Source: Bacteroidota bacterium (GTDB lineage: Bacteria > Bacteroidota > Bacteroidia > Chitinophagales > Chitinophagaceae). Taken from it: DNA of 43,426 nucleotides. The stretch is from contig JAUZOD010000036.1 of NCBI GenBank assembly GCA_030706635.1, positions 1-43,426 of the forward strand. Direction: 5' to 3'. A model generated the notes under the pieces. It was not told the origin of the DNA. It worked only from the letters and a program-made list of their open reading frames with translations, and did no database searches. Below, in pieces: positions 17,056-24,646 of the stretch. The stretch's first letter is position 1, and every line of letters begins with the position of its first letter. The translations under genes were made by a program, and so were the position numbers.

Positions 17056-17529
17056 ATGAAATATCAGTTATTGGCGCTTTCCCTCGTATTTTTTTTCCGC
17101 GCATTTGCCCAGGATACGCAAAATGCTGCGACGATTGCTCCTTCAAAAACGTATGCGCAGTTTGATCATATTGCCCTGCTGGTGCGGGATGTGAAAAAAA
17201 GCGCTGCATTTTATTCGGGTCTGTTTAAGATGGACAGCATTCCTGTTCCCGGAGGCGGGGATGGTAAAGTGTATTGGTTTGCGCTCAATAACAACTTTCA
17301 GTTTCACCTGGTAGAAGGTATTCAGGATTCGGGTCCGATCCGGTTTAATCATGTGGCTTTCAGTGTTCCTTCCATTCCCGAATTCATCAAACAGCTTACC
17401 CGGCGGCATATTGTTTATTACGGCTCCAAAGGGAATTTCTCCGTTACTTACCGGCCAGACAAAGTACATCAGATCTATTTCAAAGATCCTGATGGTTATG
17501 AGGTGGAGGTAAACGACAGGCCCCATTAA
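17056..17529 (+). CDS. Exported VOC (glyoxalase/bleomycin-resistance) fold protein
   Basis: About 157 residues from the ATG at 17056. The frame runs upstream to 16948, but 17056 starts a clear signal peptide (MKYQLLALSLVFFFRAFAQ). The mature part is one VOC unit pair: FDHIALLVRDVKKSAAFYSG, FQFHLVEG, RFNHVAFSV, and YFKDPDGYEVEV. The metal-ligand candidates are His in FDHIALLV, His/Glu in FHLVEG, His in NHVAFSV and Glu in GYEVEV. VOC enzymes include glyoxalases, dioxygenases and epimerases; the exported location is less usual and the reaction cannot be named. A GC-rich hairpin follows 25 bases after the stop. Confidence 0.88.
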   Translation: MKYQLLALSLVFFFRAFAQDTQNAATIAPSKTYAQFDHIALLVRDVKKSAAFYSGLFKMDSIPVPGGGDGKVYWFALNNNFQFHLVEGIQDSGPIRFNHVAFSVPSIPEFIKQLTRRHIVYYGSKGNFSVTYRPDKVHQIYFKDPDGYEVEVNDRPH

Positions 17530-17554
17530 TTCATCGTTTGCCCTTTCAATCATC

Positions 17555-17576
17555 CGGCATCCGAAGCCGGATGCCG
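17555..17576 (+). terminator. GC-rich hairpin, possible terminator of the VOC gene
   Basis: A perfect nine-base stem, CGGCATCCG (17555-17563) with CGGATGCCG (17568-17576), around the loop AAGC. It begins 26 bases after the VOC stop. It is not followed by a T run (TTACTGTGTTT), so termination would be weak or factor-dependent; a transcript-end stabilising role is also possible. Confidence 0.45.
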
Positions 17577-17980
17577 TTACTGTGTTTAGGCCAGACCTGC
17601 GTTTTGAAATATCGGCCTTCACTTATATTTAAAAACTCAGCGCTTCGATTTTTTACAGATTTTTCATTTGTGTTTTTGATGGCGGGAGGCGTGGAATTAT
17701 CCTGAGGATCCGTTTGTATATCCCGATTGCTCAAGGCTGTATTTTCGGATACATTTTTTTGCGTACATCCATAACTGAAAAGACGATCGCATTTTGTTAA
17801 AGCCATAGGCTTTTTTTATGTTGCCCATTATCGTGTAAGATTTTTTTGACACTTTTCAGGCGGCAGTATGAATCTACAATCTGCGTTGGAATCCAGGGAA
17901 CCCGTTACAAAGGAGAAGCTGTTTTCTTGAAATTGTCATACGGAATAATAATCACAATTCATGCCATGGGAATAAGTGGA

Positions 17981-17997
17981 TGTGTATATCATACACA
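17981..17997. promoter_or_regulatory. Perfect 17-base palindrome, candidate operator
   Basis: TGTGTATATCATACACA has two perfect seven-base arms (TGTGTAT / ATACACA) around ATC. It lies 28 bases upstream of a consensus Bacteroidota -7 element and 142 bases upstream of the FAH-family start, where an activator or repressor dimer could act. No regulator gene is adjacent, so the protein that would bind it is unknown. Confidence 0.4.
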
Positions 17998-18024
17998 GAT
18001 TCCATAAACATGGCGTATTAAAAT

Positions 18025-18032
18025 TATATTTG
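18025..18032 (+). promoter_or_regulatory. Bacteroidota -7 element (TAnnTTTG)
   Basis: TATATTTG matches the Bacteroidota housekeeping -7 consensus TAnnTTTG at every fixed base. The expected -33 TTG about 19 bases upstream is poor (TTCC near 18000-18003). A start of transcription here would give a leader of about 100 bases before the FAH-family ATG. The weak -33 and the palindrome just upstream would suit an activated promoter. Confidence 0.45.
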
Positions 18033-18138
18033 TCTGCTTAACGTAATGAACGTTGCCGTTTATTATTTCACATGAGGGTCCGGAATCTGGAATAACTTCT
18101 TATCCTTTTAATTATTTACCTTTTATTTCATTGATGAT

Positions 18139-19155
18139 ATGAAGTTGCTATCCTATTTGCATAACCGGAAGGAATGTCTGGGATTTATCTGTCAGGACAA
18201 AGTTTTCTCCCTGCGCTCGGTGAACGGGAAGCTGCCGGTGACCATGGATGCGTTTCTGCGGGATTGGGAACACTATCTGCCGATGGCGAGGGATGCAGAG
18301 CGTCATATCCATACCTATCCGGTTCTGCAGGCCACCGGCTTTTGGCTGGATCAGGTGCAACTATTAGCGCCTGTTCCCAGACCTGCTTCCTGTCGCGATG
18401 GGTATGCATTTCGAGAGCATGCCGTAGCTTTCAGGAAAAATTCCGGGCTGTCTATGATTCCGGAATTTGAAGCGTACCCTGTATTTCATTTTGGAAATCA
18501 TCAATCGATATTCGGGCCGGGCGTCATTTCCTGCATGCCGGATCATTTTGACAAGCTGGATTTTGAATTGCAGGCTGCCATTGTTATCTGCAAAAAAGGA
18601 AGAAATATTGCCGCCAGGCATGCGGACGAATATATCGGCGGGCTGATGATCATGAATGATTTCTGCGCGCGGCGGCTGCAAAGCGAGGAAATGGTATTGA
18701 ACCTCGGACCTGCCAAGGGGAAAGACTTTGCCACCAGCCTGGGACCTTTTCTGGTAACACCTGAAGAGCTGAAATCTTTTGAGGTTCCGTGTAAAGAAAA
18801 CCATGTGGGCAGGAGCTGGAACCTTCGTATGCGGTGTCTGCTCAACGGCAGGCAGGTAAGTGACGGCAACCTCGCTGATATGGAATGGACCTTTGCTGAA
18901 ATTATTGAGCGGGCTTCTTATGGCACGGATCTTTATCCTGGCGATATCATCGGAAGCGGGGCCGTCGGAACAGGCTGTCTTATGGAGCTTAACGTGAACA
19001 GCGGTTCAGATAATTTTGATTTCAAAGAGCGCTGGCTGGATCCGGGAGACGAAATTACATTGTGCGTTGAAGAACTCGGCGAATTGAAAAATATACTGGC
19101 TAAAACGGATGATCCTTTTTCTATCCTGATGCAAAAGAAGAATCAGATGCCGTGA
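18139..19155 (+). CDS. Fumarylacetoacetate hydrolase (FAH) family protein
   Basis: A 338-residue cytoplasmic protein. The FAH fold is shown by CRDGYAFREHAVAFRK (Asp87 and His94, matching FAH Asp126/His133), FGPGVI, LDFELQAAIVI, GGLMIMNDFCARRLQ (Asp174) and the late GDIIGSGAVGTGCLMELN. Family members hydrolyse or decarboxylate 1,3-diketo or pyruvyl acids using Mg2+ or Ca2+. The metal-binding Glu-x-Glu pair reads Glu143-Leu-Gln145 here, so one ligand is changed. Targets could include an aromatic breakdown product or a diketo-deoxy sugar acid; the fucosidase nearby makes the latter tempting but unproven. The esterase gene follows 72 bases downstream. Confidence 0.87.
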   Translation: MKLLSYLHNRKECLGFICQDKVFSLRSVNGKLPVTMDAFLRDWEHYLPMARDAERHIHTYPVLQATGFWLDQVQLLAPVPRPASCRDGYAFREHAVAFRKNSGLSMIPEFEAYPVFHFGNHQSIFGPGVISCMPDHFDKLDFELQAAIVICKKGRNIAARHADEYIGGLMIMNDFCARRLQSEEMVLNLGPAKGKDFATSLGPFLVTPEELKSFEVPCKENHVGRSWNLRMRCLLNGRQVSDGNLADMEWTFAEIIERASYGTDLYPGDIIGSGAVGTGCLMELNVNSGSDNFDFKERWLDPGDEITLCVEELGELKNILAKTDDPFSILMQKKNQMP

Positions 19156-19227
19156 ACCAGGTCGTTGTTGCCGATACAACCTTGAATAAAAAATATTATC
19201 TTTAACAAACCTCATACTTTAATAACG

Positions 19228-21594
19228 ATGATTGCTTTCTCCGATTTTACCCGACCATCCCGTCGCCATATCATTCTACCGTGCTTATTCGTTTTATCTT
19301 TCGCTGCAAGAGGTCAGAATCAATTTCCCTTTGCCAGTGAGCCATTGACGGAAAAGACCGACTTTTCGGCGAAAATGGTAGCGGGTGTTGACCGGTTCTT
19401 AACCGGCGAAACCGTTCGACTGCAACAACTGCGCCCTGCATTATGGAAACGTGATTTTTCTTCCGCAGCCGCTTTTCAACAGTCCATCTCTTCGGAAAAA
19501 AATCTTTTGGCGCGGCGGCTCGGCTTAGTGGAAGACCGGGTCTTACCCCAGTTGCAGATTCTGACAGACCTCCATTCCGGTGGTCTTAAACCTTTTAAAA
19601 TAGAATTTCCGGGTTGTACGGTCAGCGCCATTCGCTGGCAGGTGCTCGATGGATTGCCAGCCGAAGGATTGCTGTTACAACCACGAGGGAAGATCCGGGC
19701 CCGGATCGTCATGGTTCCGGACGCCGATGTGGTTCCGGAGGTGTTGGCGGGTCTTCAACCGGCTGCTGACGCCGGATTTGGCGCAGCGCGACAACTTGCC
19801 AAAGCAGGATTTGAAGTGATCATTCCCGTATTGATCAGCAGAGACGATCGCTATTCAGGGAATAAATCCTTAAACCTGTTTACGAATCAGACCCACCGGG
19901 AATGGATCTATCGTCAGGCCTATGAAGTGGGTCGTCATGTGATCGGATATGAACTTCAAAAAATATTTTCTGCCATTGACTGGCTGCAGTCAAGAAATGA
20001 AACAGAAGGAAACAAGGTGCCGATTGGCGTTGCCGGCCACGGTGAAGGCGGCTTGCTGGCTTTATATGCCGCTGCATTGGATCAACGCATATCTGCTACG
20101 CTGGTAAGCGGTTATTTTGATGCCCGGGAGCAACTTTGGCAGGAACCTATTTACCGCAATGTGTTTGGATTGCTCAAATATTTCGGCGACGCGGAAATTG
20201 CCGTCATGTCCTGGCCGCGTACGCTGATTGTGGAACACGCCAGGGGTCCGGAAATCAGCGGGCCTCCAGCCGCTTCGGACGATCGGTCAGGCGCCAGTCC
20301 GGGAAAAATCACGACGCCGGATTTCCACAGTTCTCAGGAAGAGTTTAACAGGGCAAAGGCATTGGTTCCTGCCGGAAAAAATCATCTTCAATGGGTTGCC
20401 GCCAGTACTGCATCTCCCGGCAGTCCTTTTTCGCTGGCCGCATTAAAGGCCTTTGCCGGTTCTTTGAAAGTGGAACTGCCAGCTTCGTTGACACTGTCTT
20501 CGTACCGGATAAAGAAAGACGGATGGGTTGATGCAGATCAGCGACAGGAGCGCGCGGTCAGGGAAATGGAGGCCCATGTTCAAAGGGTAGTGGCTCTGTG
20601 TCATCGCACACGGGATAAGAATTTCTGGGCGACACTTAAAGGCGATATCGCTGCGCAGAAACCGGTGAAAGCCGCTCACCGCAAAGAATTGGGCGAAGTG
20701 CTCGGTGAGCTTCCCATACCATCAATTCCCGCAAATCCAAAAGCCAGGCTGCTGAAAGAGACCGATAAATGGACCAGCTATGAAGTTACGCTCGATGTAT
20801 ACGCTCCGGATGTGTTTGTGTGGGGAATTCTCGTGATACCGAAAGGCATCACGCCGGGTGAAAAAAGACCTGTTGTCGTTTGTCAGCATGGCCTTGAAGG
20901 CCTCCCGGAAGATGTGGTCAACGAAGACACGGCTTCCGATATGTATAAGGTCTATAAGGCTTATGCCATAAAACTGGCTGAACGCGGATATATTACTTTT
21001 TCTCCGCATAATTTTTATCGTGGGGAAGATAAGTTCCGGGTGTTGCAGAGAAAAGCGAATCCCATTGGACTTACCATATTCTCTGTTATCACGGCGCAGC
21101 ACCGCCGTATTGTGGAATGGCTGGCGCAGCAACCCTTTGTTGATCCGTCCCGGATCGGGTTTTATGGATTATCCTACGGAGGTAAAACAGCCATGCGCGT
21201 TCCTGCTCAGGTGGAAGGATACGCGCTGTCTATCTGCTCGGCGGACTTCAATGAATGGGTAGTGAAAACGACAACCATCGATTATCCGTTTGGGTATGTA
21301 TACAACAATGAATACGATATGGATGAATGGGATCTTGGCCATACGTTCAATTACGCCGAGATGGCGGCATTGATTGCGCCGCGTCCTTTTATGGTGGAGC
21401 GGGGGCATGAGGATGGTGTTTCCATTGACGAGCTTGTTGACTTTGAATTCGCAAAGGTCCGCAGGCATTACGATGAACTGGGCATTCCGGAAAATGTAGC
21501 TATAGAGCACTTTGTTGGACCGCACAGCATACATGCTGTTGGTACATTCGAGTTTCTGGATAAACACCTGCGGAACATTCAGCCAAAAAAATGA
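19228..21594 (+). CDS. Secreted two-domain alpha/beta-hydrolase (acetyl-esterase-like), N-domain inactive
   Basis: A 788-residue protein with a signal peptide (to about FAARGQ). It contains two alpha/beta-hydrolase domains. The C-terminal one (about 505-785) looks active: nucleophile Ser649 in GFYGLSYGG, acid candidate in RGHEDG (Asp729) and His766 or His769 in GPHSIHAVG; the style is that of acetyl-xylan-esterase/dienelactone-hydrolase proteins. The N-terminal one (about 125-420) has the elbow GVAGHGEGG, where Gly272 stands in place of the nucleophile Ser, so it is probably non-catalytic. A helical linker (about 430-500) joins them. It may deacylate plant polysaccharides, fitting the neighbouring glycosidases. 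The stop is eight bases from that of the converging ABC permease gene. Confidence 0.87.
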   Translation: MIAFSDFTRPSRRHIILPCLFVLSFAARGQNQFPFASEPLTEKTDFSAKMVAGVDRFLTGETVRLQQLRPALWKRDFSSAAAFQQSISSEKNLLARRLGLVEDRVLPQLQILTDLHSGGLKPFKIEFPGCTVSAIRWQVLDGLPAEGLLLQPRGKIRARIVMVPDADVVPEVLAGLQPAADAGFGAARQLAKAGFEVIIPVLISRDDRYSGNKSLNLFTNQTHREWIYRQAYEVGRHVIGYELQKIFSAIDWLQSRNETEGNKVPIGVAGHGEGGLLALYAAALDQRISATLVSGYFDAREQLWQEPIYRNVFGLLKYFGDAEIAVMSWPRTLIVEHARGPEISGPPAASDDRSGASPGKITTPDFHSSQEEFNRAKALVPAGKNHLQWVAASTASPGSPFSLAALKAFAGSLKVELPASLTLSSYRIKKDGWVDADQRQERAVREMEAHVQRVVALCHRTRDKNFWATLKGDIAAQKPVKAAHRKELGEVLGELPIPSIPANPKARLLKETDKWTSYEVTLDVYAPDVFVWGILVIPKGITPGEKRPVVVCQHGLEGLPEDVVNEDTASDMYKVYKAYAIKLAERGYITFSPHNFYRGEDKFRVLQRKANPIGLTIFSVITAQHRRIVEWLAQQPFVDPSRIGFYGLSYGGKTAMRVPAQVEGYALSICSADFNEWVVKTTTIDYPFGYVYNNEYDMDEWDLGHTFNYAEMAALIAPRPFMVERGHEDGVSIDELVDFEFAKVRRHYDELGIPENVAIEHFVGPHSIHAVGTFEFLDKHLRNIQPKK

Positions 21595-21602
21595 ACGGGT
21601 GA

Positions 21603-22715
21603 TCAGGATCTCTCATAAAGGTAATATCTGCTGAAAAAAAGATAAACGGAGAGAATGAAACAGAGAAGTGTTAACCAGAAGACTGTCCCGGTGAGGACGC
21701 TGATGAAAATGATAAAGAAGATAGCCACGATGATCTTCAGATAATCCATCCGTCTGAAAGATTTAATAAATAAAATGCCATTCATCAGCAACAGAAGGGT
21801 ATAGCCAAGAAAGACAAATAAAAAGGCGTCGTTATAATGCAGATAACCGGGCGTGAGTAAGCTGATCGTTATCATTTCAGGAATGAAAAGAACAAAATAC
21901 AGGCTTCCGTATTGAATGAACCGCCCGAAAAGAGATACCGCCATTCCTCTGTAGAAAGTCAGTCTCGTTTCTTCCAGTTCCCTGAACTGGTGAATGATTA
22001 CGCTGTGCCCCAGTAATCCAAAACTATAGAACAGGATAATCATGCTGAGATCATATTCTGTCTGGAGCTGACGCGATACCATTAGATAAAGAATGCAACA
22101 ACTGTATATTTTAATAGCTGTAAAGAGAACCTTTCGTTTTGCTATAATGTAGCGGCTAAAGAAGGTCCAGTAAAACCTGTCGCGGACCAGGGAAGGTATT
22201 CGCCAGCGCACCGCAAAGTGACTGGTTCCGGTATTTCGCAAAAGAAATAAATACCAAAAAGCGCTGATCACGCAAAGGGAAAGATTATAAAGCAGGACCA
22301 CGACGACCTGTATATACCAATGCTGATGAATGCCAACCCCTGCAATCAGCAGCACATACCATAAAATGGGCAGATAGATCAGAACCTGCGCCAGCAGCAG
22401 CAGTCCGAAGATCTTCCCCCCATCAATCACTGACAGGATATGCAGGAAGGAGAACTCTGGTCTTTGCAGCGTATGGGAAATGAACTGCTCGCATTTTTTT
22501 GCATAAATAAACCAGGCAAACATGATCAGTATAAGGAAACCCGGATTTATCATCATTCCGCGGATCATCGCATAATGATATTCCAGGAGGCCCGCGTTAT
22601 TGGCCCTTCCGACCACGCCCAGCGTCATAAAAAGCAGAAACGCCAATAGTCCGGTATTCTGCCGGTAAAATGTTTTTACCAGTGATTTAATGAGGATGGC
22701 CCGTGTAATGCTCAT
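21603..22715 (-). CDS. ABC exporter permease-like membrane protein
   Basis: A 370-residue, very hydrophobic protein with some eight to ten predicted membrane segments (for example 23-38, 56-70, 98-125, 135-158, 220-235, 260-285, 295-315, 330-360) and a basic cytoplasmic loop. No family motif is recognised, but its start overlaps the stop of the ABC ATPase gene by four bases (ATGA), which indicates coupled translation and makes it the membrane partner of that ATPase. What is exported or handled is unknown; there is no substrate-binding protein nearby, which argues against import. Confidence 0.8.
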   Translation of the reverse strand: MSITRAILIKSLVKTFYRQNTGLLAFLLFMTLGVVGRANNAGLLEYHYAMIRGMMINPGFLILIMFAWFIYAKKCEQFISHTLQRPEFSFLHILSVIDGGKIFGLLLLAQVLIYLPILWYVLLIAGVGIHQHWYIQVVVVLLYNLSLCVISAFWYLFLLRNTGTSHFAVRWRIPSLVRDRFYWTFFSRYIIAKRKVLFTAIKIYSCCILYLMVSRQLQTEYDLSMIILFYSFGLLGHSVIIHQFRELEETRLTFYRGMAVSLFGRFIQYGSLYFVLFIPEMITISLLTPGYLHYNDAFLFVFLGYTLLLLMNGILFIKSFRRMDYLKIIVAIFFIIFISVLTGTVFWLTLLCFILSVYLFFSRYYLYERS

Positions 22716-23344
22716 GCTGTTACGTGAATGGTCTGTCCGGCAGCCAACAATTTTTTATTAATGAACATGGAGCCCGTTTTAAAAGACTGGTGGGAGCTGA
22801 AAATAAAGCTGGTACCGAAATCCTGTTGATATTCCGCAATAAGGTCTGGTAATAAAAGAACAGCTTCTGCATCCAGGGTAGCCAATGGTTCGTCCAGGAG
22901 GACCAGGGAAGGATTGCCCAGAAAGGCAAGCAGCAGCGATAATCTTTTAATCATGCCGCTGGAATAGGAGCCGACGGGTGTTGAAAAATGTTGTTTCATC
23001 CCGAAAAGATGAATCAGTTTCTCTGCCTGCAGGGCAGGCGCTTTGCGGACGTGCTGGTAAAAGCTGATTATTTCCCGGCCGGTGATGAAGTCCGGATACA
23101 GAGGCTCTGCTTCCGCCCAGCTTATCTTCCGGCGGTAGAGAAGGGGTTGCTGCTGAAGGCTGGTGCCGTCAAGCAGGATATCGCCGCCAAAAGGAATCAG
23201 TCCGGCGATCATGCGCAGCAGCGTGGTTTTCCCTGAGCCGTTTATTCCCTGCAGCCAATAAATGCCTTTATCCAGTTGCAGCAGCGGTATATTCAGGATC
23301 TCCCGTCCGTTATAAACTTTCTTACCGGAGCGAATCTCGAGCAT
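22712..23344 (-). CDS. ABC transporter ATP-binding protein
   Basis: A short (210-residue) single-domain ATPase. Walker A is GINGSGKTT (33-41), the signature is SSGMIKR (128-134; the usual LSGGQ is degenerate) and Walker B is LVLLDEP (147-153), with the D-loop ATLDAE and the H-loop His in FSSHQS. This form is typical of CcmA/NatA-like exporters. It is the first gene of a two-gene operon with the membrane protein. Its start at 23344 is 85 bases from the divergent GH172 gene. Confidence 0.93.
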   Translation of the reverse strand: MLEIRSGKKVYNGREILNIPLLQLDKGIYWLQGINGSGKTTLLRMIAGLIPFGGDILLDGTSLQQQPLLYRRKISWAEAEPLYPDFITGREIISFYQHVRKAPALQAEKLIHLFGMKQHFSTPVGSYSSGMIKRLSLLLAFLGNPSLVLLDEPLATLDAEAVLLLPDLIAEYQQDFGTSFIFSSHQSFKTGSMFINKKLLAAGQTIHVTA

Positions 23345-23429
23345 GGTTTTTCAAGATACCTTCTTTGAAAAAGCCTTGCAAATAAAATTTAGTTAAATAG
23401 AGAATGCGTAATATCATTATTTTTAGACG

Positions 23430-24626
23430 ATGAAAAAAGCAATAAAAATCAGGCTCCTGCCGGTGATGCTGATCTGTATCATCTGCCCTCCGCTGCTTCG
23501 GGCCCAGGAACTTTTTCAAATGCCCGCGGGAACAGAATCCCGGGTCAGCAGTTTTGAAAATCTGAATGGTCTGAAAGGGCGGGGAGGAATAACCAACAAA
23601 GGAGCGAAGGGCAATGCTTATGAATCCATAAAATCAGGGGAGAGTAAAACACTGCTTGATATACCTGCTGCCGGAACCATCCGCAGGATATGGTGCACCT
23701 TAGATGACCGTTCGCCCGGGATGCTGCGGTCTTTGCGTTTAAGGATGTACTGGGACGGATCATCCAAGCCGGCCGTTGATGTTCCGCTGGGCGATTTTTT
23801 CGGAGCCGGTCTCGGGCGACCCGTCGCCTTTCAGTCCGCACTTTTTACTAATCCGGAGGGCAGAAGTTTTAACTGTTATATTCCGATGCCTTTCAGAAAA
23901 TCGGCCCGGATAATTTTGACCAATGAAAGTACAAAGGATTTGAACGCGCTGTTTTTCGATATTGATTTTACCACGGTCGTCACCCAGCCAAAAGACATGC
24001 TATATTTCCATGCCTGCTGGAACCGTTCCACGCATTCGGCGCCCGGAAATGATTTTGAATTCCTGCCTTCGGTTTCAGGAAGGGGCCGTTTCCTCGGCGT
24101 AAACATGGGCGTGAATGTGGATTCGGTTTACGGAAATACCTGGTGGGGCGAGGGTGAAGTGAAAATGTATCTGGACAAAGACAGTCTCCGGCCAACAATC
24201 AATGGCACAGGTTCAGAGGATTATATCGGAACAGGCTACGGAGAAGGAACTTTTTCCGATCTCTATCAGGGATGTAATGTGGCAGACGGGAAAACAAGAC
24301 AATATGCATTTTACCGTTACCATATCCCGGACCCGATCTATTTTCATTCCCGGTTCCGGGCAGCGATCCAGCAGATCGGCGGCGGGGACGCAAACGAAGT
24401 AAGAGCACTTCGGGCGAGCGGGGTTCCGCTCATCCCGGTATCGGTAAGCACCGATCATCTTACCCGCTTATTCGAGTCCCCGGGATCACAACAGGATATA
24501 TCCACGCTTAAGGGCTGGATGAATTTTTACCGCAGCGATGATTATTCAGCCACTGCCTATTTCTACCTCGACCGGCCGGAAAGCAATTTACCGGAACTTG
24601 CGGGCGTGAGTGAAAGAGTGAAATAA
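23430..24626 (+). CDS. Secreted GH172 (DUF2961) glycosidase
   Basis: A 398-residue protein with a signal peptide (MKKAIKIRLLPVMLICIICP, cleavage near LLRAQ) and one DUF2961 domain over its whole length. Family signposts: SFENLNGLKGRGG, IPAAGTIRRIWCT, VPLGDFFG, WWGEGEVKMYLD and NGTGSEDYIGTGYG. The two acidic sites around Glu241/Glu243 and Glu263 are the likely catalytic region. DUF2961 was reclassified as GH172 after alpha-D-fructofuranosidase and difructose-anhydride activities and exo-D-arabinofuranosidase activities were shown. Only 20 bases separate it from the GH32 gene, so action on fructose-containing substrates is the favoured reading; D-arabinan is the alternative. Confidence 0.9.
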   Translation: MKKAIKIRLLPVMLICIICPPLLRAQELFQMPAGTESRVSSFENLNGLKGRGGITNKGAKGNAYESIKSGESKTLLDIPAAGTIRRIWCTLDDRSPGMLRSLRLRMYWDGSSKPAVDVPLGDFFGAGLGRPVAFQSALFTNPEGRSFNCYIPMPFRKSARIILTNESTKDLNALFFDIDFTTVVTQPKDMLYFHACWNRSTHSAPGNDFEFLPSVSGRGRFLGVNMGVNVDSVYGNTWWGEGEVKMYLDKDSLRPTINGTGSEDYIGTGYGEGTFSDLYQGCNVADGKTRQYAFYRYHIPDPIYFHSRFRAAIQQIGGGDANEVRALRASGVPLIPVSVSTDHLTRLFESPGSQQDISTLKGWMNFYRSDDYSATAYFYLDRPESNLPELAGVSERVK

Positions 24627-24646
24627 TTCAATTTTAAAAAAACAAT

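Larger units (their letters stand above)
17530..18138. other. Intergenic region upstream of the FAH-family gene
   Basis: A 609-base gap. It holds the hairpin at 17555-17576, the palindrome at 17981-17997 and the -7 element at 18025-18032, each entered separately. A minus-strand frame of 86 codons (17546-17806) is Asn/Thr/Ser/Asp-rich, like a lipoprotein spacer, but has no hydrophobic signal segment before its Cys residues and no motif; I do not call it as a gene. The remainder is A/T-rich with no recognisable feature. Confidence 0.5.

Noticed and set aside
17546-17806. An 86-codon minus-strand frame resembling a lipoprotein spacer
   Set aside because: The Asn/Thr/Ser-rich text is plausible, but there is no hydrophobic signal before the Cys residues and other frames upstream do not supply one.
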